Shown piece after piece: positions 1-7,266 of a DNA stretch of 64,000 nt. Made by a program: the position numbers and the translations under genes. The DNA comes from Lactiplantibacillus xiangfangensis. GTDB taxonomy: Bacteria > Bacillota > Bacilli > Lactobacillales > Lactobacillaceae. The DNA is taken from assembly GCF_001438845.1 (NCBI RefSeq), contig NZ_JQCL01000057.1, positions 244,911 through 308,910 of the forward strand, in the 5' to 3' direction. The notes beneath the pieces were generated by a model. It had not been told where the DNA came from, made no database searches, and saw nothing but the letters and a program-made list of their open reading frames with translations. The first letter of the stretch is position 1. The number at the start of each line of letters is the position of its first letter.

Positions 1-38
1 GAGTTAACTGGCCGTTTTTTAGTAGGGGAGGAATTTAG

Positions 39-407
39 ATGCAGATTATTGCAACGATTATGGCTGTGTTGGTCGCCGTAGAACATTTCTTTATTTTATG
101 GTTAGAAATGTTTAATGCGAACAGCGATATGGCCGCAAAGGCGTTTGGGGTACCGCGGGAGTTATTAAAGATGCCAGAAGTTCAAACTTTGTTTAAAAAT
201 CAGGGTTTGTACAATGGTTTCTTAGCGGTCGGGATTTTATTCAGTTTATTCGTCATGCCAGCAGCGGCAAGCGCAGGGGCCACACTATTTTTCTTAGCTT
301 GTGTACTCGTTGCCGCGGTTTACGGCAGTGCGACGGCTAGCAAATCGATTATCGTGGTGCAGGGATTGCCCGCGTTGATTGCGTTTGTTTTGGTTTATTT
401 GGCGTAA
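39..407 (+). CDS. DUF1304 family small membrane protein
   Basis: The 122-residue protein is almost entirely hydrophobic, with about four predicted membrane segments. Its opening (ATIMAVLVAVEHFFILWLEMF) and the conserved Asn-Gln-Gly-Leu-Tyr-Asn (about residues 54-59) are typical of the DUF1304 family. The function of the family is not known. An AGGGGAGGA ribosome site lies about 6 bases before the ATG. A strong hairpin terminator follows the stop at once, so the gene is probably transcribed alone or ends an operon that begins upstream of the window. Confidence 0.85.
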   Translation: MQIIATIMAVLVAVEHFFILWLEMFNANSDMAAKAFGVPRELLKMPEVQTLFKNQGLYNGFLAVGILFSLFVMPAAASAGATLFFLACVLVAAVYGSATASKSIIVVQGLPALIAFVLVYLA

Positions 408-408
408 A

Positions 409-452
409 AAAAGGAAAAACTGTTCGAAAATTCTCGAACGGTTTTTCCTTTT
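409..452. terminator. Intrinsic terminator after the DUF1304 gene
   Basis: An 18-base stem with one G-U pair and an 8-base loop has A-runs on the left and T-runs on the right, so it could end transcription in both directions. Confidence 0.85.
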
Positions 453-457
453 ATGAT

Positions 458-575
458 GGTCGAAACGTGGTCCAAAAGGCAGTTTATTCCGCTTAACCCA
501 AAATCAGCGACTATTCCAAACCCAGGAATAATCGCTGATTTTACGTTAATGCTCACAAACTAACCGCCTTTTGGC
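458..575. repeat. Hairpin-bearing intergenic repeat, copy 1
   Basis: This element of about 115 bases is highly similar to 4093-4206. It holds an inner 18-base inverted repeat (500-517 with 525-542) and an outer 9-base stem (472-480 with 566-574). Compared with copy 2, one inner pair changes from T-A to G-C, a compensatory change. It lies after a terminator and after the 3' end of the opposing PEBP gene, so it is intergenic and non-coding. Function unknown. Confidence 0.75.
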
Positions 576-585
576 CCACTCTAAA

Positions 586-1095
586 CTATGCGCGTCCGAT
601 GACCTGCGTCTTTGCGGTAGCTAGGACGTGGCCGGCAATGGCATCGTGAAATTCATTGAGCCAGTAACCGGATTGTAGCGGCAATTCAGTATCTAATGCG
701 AATAACTTGAATGAATAGCGGTGATCTTTGTCGGGCGGGTACGGTCCAACGTAGTGTTGGCTAACTTTAGGATCGGTTTCGCCAACGTAACCCCCAGCCG
801 TTGAATTATTCCCTTGGATCATTGGAATAGCACCAGTTTGGCTGGCGTTTTCCGGAATTTGAGTGGTGGTCGCTGGGATGTTTGCGGCAATCCAGTGAAT
901 CCAAGTAAAACCACCGACCGGAATGGCGTCGTGGTCGACGAAAGTAAATGCGAGTGAATGAGTTCCCGCTGGTACCCCACTGATGTTAATTGGAAATGAA
1001 ATGATGGGGTGGCCTTTATACGTCTGTGCGGGCACAGCTTGTTTGGAATACAGCGCGGCTAGCGCGCCGTCAATAGTCGGAATCGAAACTTGCAT
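586..1095 (-). CDS. YbhB/YbcL family PEBP (Raf-kinase-inhibitor-like) protein
   Basis: The 169-residue cytosolic protein shows the phosphatidylethanolamine-binding-protein fold signature. Asp-His-Asp-Ala (around residue 54) is followed by GGFTWIHWIAANIP, and the ligand-pocket segment GPYPPDKDHRYSFKLFALD is near residue 117. The length matches the bacterial YbhB/YbcL family (about 160-180). The bacterial role is poorly defined; binding of anionic ligands is family knowledge only. A GGAGG ribosome site precedes the ATG. Transcribed leftward toward the hairpin repeat. Confidence 0.9.
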   Translation of the reverse strand: MQVSIPTIDGALAALYSKQAVPAQTYKGHPIISFPINISGVPAGTHSLAFTFVDHDAIPVGGFTWIHWIAANIPATTTQIPENASQTGAIPMIQGNNSTAGGYVGETDPKVSQHYVGPYPPDKDHRYSFKLFALDTELPLQSGYWLNEFHDAIAGHVLATAKTQVIGRA

Positions 1096-1126
1096 GTGTT
1101 GGCAGCCTCCTTAATTGTTATCCTAA

Positions 1127-2323
1127 TTATAACGCTAATAGGTGCCGCCGTAACACGGGGTCAACCGCATAGAGGTATAAACCGTAACGGCCACGTTTCA
1201 TTAAAACGTTAATTGAGTTAAAGATGATTTGTTGCTGCAACGGTTCAAGGTTACCGAGGTCTGACCGCTTTTTAAAAGCCTCTTGGTCTTCGTAACGTTC
1301 CGGGCGAACGATGACTCGGTTGTGGGCTTCATCGTAACCGACGGAAGGACCTAAAATAACGCCGGCATAATTGAGATCAAACCCCTGGATCGTGTAGATT
1401 GACCCTACTTCATTGAGGGTCTCCGGCCGTAACGCCCAGGGTTCGTCCGTCAAATTGACTTTATCCCAGGGCAATTTGAGTTGTCCCGCTGTTACGTACC
1501 ACGTGCCGTGGTTGACGACGTAGGGAAAGTCAGCGGTGGCAATCATTCGGGACAGCCCGACGCGTTGATCTTGTTGCTGAATTTGGTCGTACATGGGCTG
1601 TCCGTCAGCAAAAATCTGCAAATCAAAGTTGGCATCGGTCGGCTTGGAAAGTAGTTTTCCTTGGGTGAAGCCGTCGATCCAATTGATGACTTGGTCGTTA
1701 CCGGTGACGCGAAACTGTTGGTCGAGGTTAAACGTTGTGTGCGGATAGTGGGCCAAAAATGGCGCTAAATCAGCGCTGTGCCAATAACTTTTCAGCTTGA
1801 GCACTTGCCGGGTATCAAAGACGAGTACGACGACGCGACTGTGGTTAATAAGCTCGCTGAGTTGGTTGTGGCCGTTGAACCGGTTATAGCGATCCGACTG
1901 GGTCAACAGTAAGTGGGCTTCGTCGATAAAGACGACGTCAGCGGTTTGGCTAGTCTTGGCTAGCCGATTGATCAGTGGTGTCGGTTTTTGAAAGTCCTTT
2001 TTACGGAGAGCAGGGTCGTCACCTGCGAGCTGTTTATAAATTTTGAGCATTTCATTGTGATTGACGACGAGGTAATTGTCAGTCCCTTGTAAAGGAGTTG
2101 CATCCTTACTCCGACTTTGGGCCTGTAGCCGACTGAATGCGGCGGCTAGTACGGCGCTTTTTCCCGTTCCGGCGTCCCCGTGAATGACGAAGAGCCCGGT
2201 TTGTTTCTGGTTCAAATGGGTCGTAATGAAGTTAAATAGTTGAGTTTCTAATCGTTGTTGTGCCGGCGATAATGCGGCTTGATCCGTCAGTTTAAAGGTG
2301 GCGGCACTCATATTTGATTGCAT
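1127..2323 (-). CDS. DUF2075 (Schlafen-3-like) P-loop ATPase/helicase-like protein
   Basis: The 398-residue protein has Walker A GDAGTGKSAV near residue 49, Walker B VVFIDEAHLL near residue 129, an FDTRQ sensor-like segment, a Gln-Phe-Arg motif near residue 203, and a late YTIQGFDLNYAGVILG motif of superfamily 1 helicases. This order fits DUF2075, a family of predicted DNA/RNA helicases without a settled role. A GGGAGG site eight bases before ATG supports the start. Divergent from the Rrf2 gene and upstream of the PEBP gene on the same strand, 31 bases apart, so the two may be cotranscribed. Confidence 0.85.
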   Translation of the reverse strand: MQSNMSAATFKLTDQAALSPAQQRLETQLFNFITTHLNQKQTGLFVIHGDAGTGKSAVLAAAFSRLQAQSRSKDATPLQGTDNYLVVNHNEMLKIYKQLAGDDPALRKKDFQKPTPLINRLAKTSQTADVVFIDEAHLLLTQSDRYNRFNGHNQLSELINHSRVVVLVFDTRQVLKLKSYWHSADLAPFLAHYPHTTFNLDQQFRVTGNDQVINWIDGFTQGKLLSKPTDANFDLQIFADGQPMYDQIQQQDQRVGLSRMIATADFPYVVNHGTWYVTAGQLKLPWDKVNLTDEPWALRPETLNEVGSIYTIQGFDLNYAGVILGPSVGYDEAHNRVIVRPERYEDQEAFKKRSDLGNLEPLQQQIIFNSINVLMKRGRYGLYLYAVDPVLRRHLLAL

Positions 2324-2435
2324 GTGTGTTCCTCCCGAGCGCCATTATAACGCAACTTTTAGGCTAATTGAAATGATACTGATTACAGTTGGTGGTAAAA
2401 TAAGGGTACCAGTAAAAGGCGGGAGGGATTGTTAA

Positions 2436-2906
2436 ATGAAACTCGATTTTTCGGTTGCCGTCCACAGTATTCTCTACTTGGACGCACACCGGCCTAACAA
2501 GGTATCTAGCCGTGAATTAGCACAATCGTTGAACTTAAACCCAGTGATGATTCGTAATATCTTATCCGTTTTGCATAAGCAAGGCTATTTGATTGGAACG
2601 GTCGGCAAGAATGGCGGGTACCAACTTGAAAAAGAACTTACCGCTATGAATTTAGGTGATCTTTATGATCTCACGATTCCGCCAACCATCAGTTATGCGC
2701 GCTTTATTACGGGACCGTCGAAGACCGACGAACGGGTCGGCCAGTCCCCAATTGCGACCAATATTAGTGAAACGTTGACGGACCTGTTCACCGTTGCTGA
2801 CCGGCAATACCGGGAATACTATCACCAGTTTACGATGGCGGATCTTAAAGAAGATTTGCATCACCACGGTTATTTTTTAGCTAAAGAAGCACATTTAGAA
2901 TCTTAA
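2436..2906 (+). CDS. Rrf2 family transcriptional regulator (no cluster cysteines)
   Basis: The 156-residue protein has an N-terminal winged helix-turn-helix: residues 3-60 include the recognition region SSRELAQSLNLNPVMIRNIL and the wing GYLIGTVGKNGGYQL. This identifies the Rrf2 family. No cysteine occurs anywhere in the protein, so it cannot ligate an Fe-S cluster as IscR or NsrR do. Clusterless Rrf2 proteins such as YwnA/CymR types sense other signals. Divergent from the DUF2075 gene; a GGCGGGAGGG ribosome site precedes the ATG. Its target is unknown, with the divergent pair as the nearest candidate. Confidence 0.9.
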   Translation: MKLDFSVAVHSILYLDAHRPNKVSSRELAQSLNLNPVMIRNILSVLHKQGYLIGTVGKNGGYQLEKELTAMNLGDLYDLTIPPTISYARFITGPSKTDERVGQSPIATNISETLTDLFTVADRQYREYYHQFTMADLKEDLHHHGYFLAKEAHLES

Positions 2907-3056
2907 TTAAAATGGCGGACTAGTTTGGATATTAAGGCGGTTGAACTTAACAACCTTAATTAGAAACGGGTTCGCCGTTTTATATTGCCATGTCCCGGTG
3001 ACGATGCTATCTTAGACCCAATGTTTAATTGGTAACCGTTGAAAGGGGTCTTGGCA

Positions 3057-3377
3057 ATGAAGCCACGTTTAGTTATTGTTCATGAAGAGGGCCGTTATCG
3101 CGAACTTTCTGACAACCGTTACTGGATCGAATCACCTGAATTTTGGGGTGTTGATGGTCGCGGTGACACGGTCAGTGAAGCCATTGGGAATTTTTTGACC
3201 AACCTCGTTCAATATTGTCATGATTATTATCAACGGGATCTGTGGCGGCTTGATGACCGGCTACTGCAGTTAGACCACGTTGACGCGGTGTTAGCGTACG
3301 CGAATGCGGGCAAGTCCCCAGCGCCACTTTTTTTATTTAAAGTATTGCCGACTAGTGGGGCTCTGGCTTCTGCCTAG
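3057..3377 (+). CDS. Small protein with HicB-like fold
   Basis: This 106-residue protein is not one I can name. Residues 1-50 read as a beta-beta-beta-alpha unit (PRLVIVHEEGRYRELSDN, then YWIESPEFWGVDGRGDTVSEAI), which resembles the partial RNase H fold of HicB antitoxins with the Gly-Asp-Thr-x-x-Glu-Ala helix start. There is no DNA-binding tail and no HicA toxin gene alongside, so a toxin-antitoxin role is not supported. I chose the ATG at 3057 because GAAAGGGG lies eight bases before it; an in-frame TTG at 3039 lacks a ribosome site. Confidence 0.6.
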   Translation: MKPRLVIVHEEGRYRELSDNRYWIESPEFWGVDGRGDTVSEAIGNFLTNLVQYCHDYYQRDLWRLDDRLLQLDHVDAVLAYANAGKSPAPLFLFKVLPTSGALASA

Positions 3378-3479
3378 GACTTAAAATAAACGAATTCTTA
3401 AAAAAGCGTTCATACTTCTAACACAATCCTGCGGTACACTAGCGTTATAATCGATGCGTAACCACAGGAGGGTTGTTTG

Positions 3480-4025
3480 ATGGAATTAGATAAGATCTAT
3501 CAATTAATGGATAAATTTGAACAAAGTAGTTTAACGAGTTTTGAATATCATGATCAAGATTTTGGCATTCAAATGGGTAAAAAGGGCCATGGCAAACCGG
3601 TCGTCACGACGCAGCCAACCCCGTTACCAACGCAACCAGTTGAGAGTCAAGCACCAGTTGCACCGACGCCGGTAGGAACGCCCGCCGCCGCAATGGCTGA
3701 ACCAGCTGCGACAACGGTCACTCCCGAAACAACTAGTGCCCCCGTTGCTGAGGTTGATCCAATCGACCCTAAGGAATGCGTCACGGCACCGGTTGTGGGG
3801 ATCTTCTATCAAGCCCATTCGTCCGAAGAAGCACCGTACGTGCAATTAGGCGATCACGTTACCGTGGGTCAACAAGTTGGGTTGATTCAGGCCATGCAGA
3901 TGATGCGGCCGGTCGTTGCTAAGCAGGCGGGCCAAGTGAAGGCCTTTCTAGCTAAAAATGGTGATGAAGTCAACTTTGGTCAACCACTGATTCAGTTGAT
4001 TCCAGATACACCAGACGATATTTAA
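3480..4025 (+). CDS. Biotin carboxyl carrier protein-like (AccB-type) protein lacking the biotinyl lysine
   Basis: The 181-residue protein has the AccB layout: an N-terminal helical segment (residues 1-40), a Pro/Thr/Ala-rich linker (40-95) and a C-terminal biotinyl/lipoyl domain (100-180) with the thumb-like segment VGIFYQAHSSEEAPYVQLGD. The usual Ala-Met-Lys-Met modification site reads Ala-Met-Gln-Met, with Gln140 encoded by CAG at 3897-3899. Biotin cannot be attached at that position. No accA, accC or accD gene is nearby. It may be a decoy, scaffold or decayed paralogue of a functional AccB elsewhere. CAGGAGG precedes the ATG at 3480. Confidence 0.85.
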   Translation: MELDKIYQLMDKFEQSSLTSFEYHDQDFGIQMGKKGHGKPVVTTQPTPLPTQPVESQAPVAPTPVGTPAAAMAEPAATTVTPETTSAPVAEVDPIDPKECVTAPVVGIFYQAHSSEEAPYVQLGDHVTVGQQVGLIQAMQMMRPVVAKQAGQVKAFLAKNGDEVNFGQPLIQLIPDTPDDI

Positions 4026-4046
4026 AGCAAATCTAGGACAGAACTC

Positions 4047-4082
4047 AAAAAGCCGTTCAGAAATATTTCTGGGCGGCTTTTC
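4047..4082 (+). terminator. Intrinsic terminator after the AccB-like gene
   Basis: The stem AAAAGCCGTTCAGA pairs with TCTGGGCGGCTTTT across a short loop and ends in a T-run, 22 bases after the stop codon. Confidence 0.85.
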
Positions 4083-4092
4083 CTAGTATTAG

Positions 4093-4206
4093 GGTCGAAA
4101 CGTGCGCCAAAAGGCAATTTGTTCCACTTAACCCAAAATCAGCGACGATTCCAAACCTAGGAATCGTCGCTGATTTTTACGTTAATGCTCACAAACTAAC
4201 CGAATT
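4093..4206. repeat. Hairpin-bearing intergenic repeat, copy 2
   Basis: Second copy of the element at 458-575, in the same orientation. The inner 18-base inverted repeat (4135-4152 with 4160-4177) is perfect here. The outer stem seen in copy 1 is only partly kept. It again lies between a terminator and the 3' end of a leftward gene. Confidence 0.75.
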
Positions 4207-4222
4207 TTAGCACAGGCGCTAA

Positions 4223-5134
4223 TTAACCGATCGCGGCAACGGTCGTCAAGAACCAGTCGTTGAAGGCTGCGGCGTCGATGTCAACACAGACCGTTGCGTT
4301 GGTTTGCCCATCGTGATAAGCACCACGGATGTCACCAACGGTCTCACCATTGGCCGGCCCATCCGTTTGCACGTCAATCCACATTTTTTCAGTGGTGAAG
4401 GCTTCGGGATGGAGCAAGTAGAAGAGGGTGTTCACGTCGTGCATTGGAATTCCAGCTTGGCCGCCATCGTGATAGTGGGCAAAGAGAGCGTGCAACATTT
4501 CACCGGTACGACCGACAGTGGTCAACTTTGCCATCGTTTCTGGGGTCAGTAAGGCTTTCATGGTGACGTCCAAACCGACCATCGTGATGGGAACGCCGGA
4601 TTGATACATGATTTCAGCGGCGTGCGGATCCGTAAAGACGTTGAATTCCGCGGCACTGGTCATGTTTCCTTTGCCAAGGGCCCCACCCATGGCGATGATC
4701 TCTTTAATGTGTGGTAAGACTTCGGGATAAGTTTTGAATAGTAGGGCGATGTTCGTGTACGCCCCGGTTGGCACTAAGGTAATGGGCTTGTCAGCGGCTA
4801 AAATGTAGTCCCGCAATGCTTCGACCGCCGTTTGTGGCAGTGGATCAGCTAGGTCGGTAGGGAAGTCGTAGCCCGGCATGCCCGAGACGCCGTGAATGCG
4901 GACGGCATCTTCGAATGGTTTCAGTAATGGCTGGGGTGCGCCACCCGCTACCGGAACGTTACTGTTGAAAAAGCGGGTCAATTTCAAGGCGTTGAGGGTT
5001 GTTTTATCAACCGTCACGTTGCCTGCGACCGTCGTCAATAATTGTAAGTCCAAATCGGGGTGATTTAATGCGATGGTAATTGCTGCAGCGTCGTCAATTC
5101 CTGGATCGGTGTCCATAATAATCTTAGTTGCCAT
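4223..5134 (-). CDS. Ribonucleoside hydrolase (inosine/uridine-preferring nucleosidase family)
   Basis: The 303-residue protein starts with the calcium-binding signature DTDPGIDDAAAI (residues 7-18), the hallmark of nucleoside hydrolases that cleave ribonucleosides to base and ribose. The C-terminal PMHDVNTLFYLLHPEAF carries the other conserved metal/ribose Asp. RihA/RihB/RihC specificity cannot be told from these motifs. The ATG at 5134 is preferred because GGAGGGA lies just upstream of it, inside the longer reading frame that opens at 5149. Monocistronic by its surroundings; cytosolic nucleoside salvage is the likely role. Confidence 0.9.
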   Translation of the reverse strand: MATKIIMDTDPGIDDAAAITIALNHPDLDLQLLTTVAGNVTVDKTTLNALKLTRFFNSNVPVAGGAPQPLLKPFEDAVRIHGVSGMPGYDFPTDLADPLPQTAVEALRDYILAADKPITLVPTGAYTNIALLFKTYPEVLPHIKEIIAMGGALGKGNMTSAAEFNVFTDPHAAEIMYQSGVPITMVGLDVTMKALLTPETMAKLTTVGRTGEMLHALFAHYHDGGQAGIPMHDVNTLFYLLHPEAFTTEKMWIDVQTDGPANGETVGDIRGAYHDGQTNATVCVDIDAAAFNDWFLTTVAAIG

Positions 5135-5267
5135 GTTCTTTCCCTCCAATTAATTACGTGCTGTGATAGCTCTATTTTAGCATAACGGGAACCATGAATT
5201 CGATTGCATTTGCGTAGTGATTGACGTAGCATGACAGTAAGATTATGAAACAATGGAGGAACCAAGT

Positions 5268-6182
5268 ATGAATCAACCACGCGTGATTTTAATCACGGGA
5301 GCGTCCTCGGGAATCGGTAAAGCCACGGCCTTGAAATTACAGGCCCAAGGAAATATCGTTTACGGGGCAGCGCGCCGAATCGAAAAAATGACCGACTTAG
5401 CCGCGGCCGGTGTACACGTGCTAAAAATTGATGTTACTGATGAAGCGACCTTAGTAGCTGCGGTAAAAACGATTCAAGTGGAACAGGGACGCCTGGACGT
5501 GTTGATCAATAATGCGGGTTACGGCTCGTACGGGGCGCTTGAAGACGTGCCGTTGTCTGAAGGCGAATACCAGTTTAAAGTCAACGTCTTTGGGGTCATG
5601 CGGTTGACGCAACTTGTTTTGCCAATAATGCGGGCGCAACATCGTGGTCGCATTATCAACACGTCATCGATTGGTGGCAAAATCTATCAACCGCTGAGCG
5701 CCTGGTATATGGGGACTAAGCACGCCATCGAAGGAATGAGTGATTCCTTGCGAATGGAAGTGGCCCCGTTTGGCATTGATGTCATTTTAATCGAACCCGG
5801 TGGAATCAAGACGGAGTGGGCTGGGATTGCGGAAAAGAAACTCTTAGAAGTTTCTGGTGATACGGCGTACGGCCAACAAGCAGTTAAGGTTGGGGCGATG
5901 TTGTCGTTATTTGACCAGTTCGCATCCAATCCCGGGGTCATTGCCAAATTAATGGCGCGCGCTGTCAACGACGTGAAACCTAAGACGCGGTACCACGCGG
6001 GGATGGCTTCTGGGCTATCGCTAACTGCACGCAAATGGCTGACTGACCGTCAATTTGACCGGGCGATGAATCAGTCGGTAAACGGCGCGGCGAAACTGGC
6101 CAAAATTATTGGTCGTTCAGATCGGCGGGTCGGCAGTCGGCACTATCGCCACCGTACTAAGGGAACTCCTGAACAAGATTAG
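5268..6182 (+). CDS. SDR family NAD(P)-dependent oxidoreductase
   Basis: The 304-residue classical short-chain dehydrogenase has a Rossmann glycine motif GASSGIGKA (residues 10-18), NNAGYG near 85 and the catalytic Ser...Tyr-x-x-x-Lys set (NTSSIGG, then WYMGTKHA). The N-terminal TGxxxGxG and the absence of an Asp at the end of strand 2 (AARRIEKM has Arg) favour NADP(H). The substrate is unknown. The tail after residue 270 is Arg-rich (about residues 288-300), which is unusual. GGAGG at 5255-5259 decides for the ATG at 5268. Confidence 0.9.
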   Translation: MNQPRVILITGASSGIGKATALKLQAQGNIVYGAARRIEKMTDLAAAGVHVLKIDVTDEATLVAAVKTIQVEQGRLDVLINNAGYGSYGALEDVPLSEGEYQFKVNVFGVMRLTQLVLPIMRAQHRGRIINTSSIGGKIYQPLSAWYMGTKHAIEGMSDSLRMEVAPFGIDVILIEPGGIKTEWAGIAEKKLLEVSGDTAYGQQAVKVGAMLSLFDQFASNPGVIAKLMARAVNDVKPKTRYHAGMASGLSLTARKWLTDRQFDRAMNQSVNGAAKLAKIIGRSDRRVGSRHYRHRTKGTPEQD

Positions 6183-6232
6183 CTATTGGATGGGGCTATG
6201 AAAGCCGGCCAATGCTGTAGAAAGGAAAGACC

Positions 6233-6538
6233 ATGGATATTGATATTTTTGATAGAAACGAGCTAATCCTTGATGTGTTGAATCGCTTAGCTGACAAGGC
6301 TAATTTGGAATGTGTCGATTTAGTTCTCTTGAATTTCAATTTATCAGCTAAAGAGAGCCGTGAACTGATGGATTTTGTAGCCGAAAAACAAGTCAAAAAG
6401 CAAGCATTGTCTAAAAAGGAATGCTCGGAGCAAGTGTTAAAGATCAAGCCTGATATTGAAGATGCAGATAGCTTTGTTACTCAGCTAAAACGTTCATTTA
6501 TTGCGGAAGGTCGCTTTCCAGATATTTTAAATAATTAG
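6233..6538 (+). CDS. Hypothetical protein, acidic/helical, 101 aa
   Basis: I do not recognise this family. The protein is predicted mostly helical and rich in Asp, Glu, Leu and Lys, with a heptad-like stretch in the middle (ESRELMDFVAEKQVKKQAL) that could form a short coiled coil. It has no signal peptide and no membrane segment. A GAAAGGAA site lies before the ATG and a terminator follows. Its base composition is more A+T-rich than its neighbours, a mild hint of separate origin. Confidence 0.6.
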   Translation: MDIDIFDRNELILDVLNRLADKANLECVDLVLLNFNLSAKESRELMDFVAEKQVKKQALSKKECSEQVLKIKPDIEDADSFVTQLKRSFIAEGRFPDILNN

Positions 6539-6567
6539 TAATGGGACTTAAAATAAAACTATCAAGT

Positions 6568-6596
6568 GCGCCGGGAATTTTTCCGACGCCTTTTTA
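6568..6596 (+). terminator. Intrinsic terminator
   Basis: GCGCCGG pairs with CCGACGC (one mismatch) and a run of five T follows. It also faces the 3' end of the leftward RNase H-like gene. Confidence 0.65.
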
Positions 6597-6610
6597 GTCT
6601 GTGGATGGCA

Positions 6611-7060
6611 TCATAATGTCGCTAAAGTTTTCTGAAGCGCCGTCGTTGCTAGGGAGGCATTCTTAGAGCTGTGGGCCGAATGTTCTGTAAGGGTTAAATC
6701 TGGAAAACGGTCAGTTAAAGTAATCAAAGTTTCCCATAATTGTTGGTTGGCAATCGGGTGGTCGTCGGTTTTCCAACCATTTTGACGCCAGACAACGTAG
6801 GTCTGCTGGTTGAACGCGGTTAAGACGTCTCCGGCTGGTAGGCTCACAATAATGGGTAAGTCGTGTCGTTTTAAAGCTTTGAGGCTACTAATGAGCGCAG
6901 TCAGCAGAATGGCGTTACTGGTGAGCGTGTACTGGCCCGCTGTGAGTACTTTTTGTTGATCACGATATGTTAAAACGGCGGCCCAAGCTGCGGCGGGCGC
7001 GCCTTTCTTTGGCGACTTGGTGACGACTTCGGTCACGAGGTACATCTGAATGGTTGTCAT
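6611..7060 (-). CDS. RNase HI-fold protein with all catalytic acids replaced
   Basis: The 149-residue protein aligns by eye along nearly the whole length of RNase HI. AAWAAVLTYRDQQKVLTAG matches the second strand pair, SNAILLTALISSLKAL the first helix, and WRQNGWKTDDHPIANQQLWETL the handle and following helix. The four active-site carboxylates of E. coli RNase HI (Asp10, Glu48, Asp70, Asp134) fall on Glu, Leu, Pro and Leu. Cleavage by the known mechanism is therefore not expected; it may still bind nucleic acid. The start at 7060 follows GGAAAGGTGATCCC. Confidence 0.7.
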   Translation of the reverse strand: MTTIQMYLVTEVVTKSPKKGAPAAAWAAVLTYRDQQKVLTAGQYTLTSNAILLTALISSLKALKRHDLPIIVSLPAGDVLTAFNQQTYVVWRQNGWKTDDHPIANQQLWETLITLTDRFPDLTLTEHSAHSSKNASLATTALQKTLATL

Positions 7061-7128
7061 GGGATCACCTTTCCGAAAAAATTTAGTGGACACTTTTAAA
7101 TTACGGATATGGGTGGTAAATCATTTTT

Positions 7129-7157
7129 TTGACAGATGACGAATTAAGGTTTATTAT
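7129..7157 (+). promoter_or_regulatory. Promoter for the betaine/choline transporter operon
   Basis: A consensus -35 TTGACA (7129-7134) and a -10 TATTAT (7152-7157) are separated by exactly 17 bases, upstream of the 7267 gene. Confidence 0.8.
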
Positions 7158-7266
7158 CATTGATGAAACTTTTGTTGTTACAGGAAAACACGAGAATGCA
7201 AATTACTGGGCTTTTTAAGTTGGTATGCTACGATTAAGAAAATCAAGGGAAATATTGGGGGTAACC

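Noticed and set aside
3057-3377. HicB antitoxin of a toxin-antitoxin pair
   Set aside because: Only the fold resembles HicB; no HicA-like gene or DNA-binding domain is present on either side.
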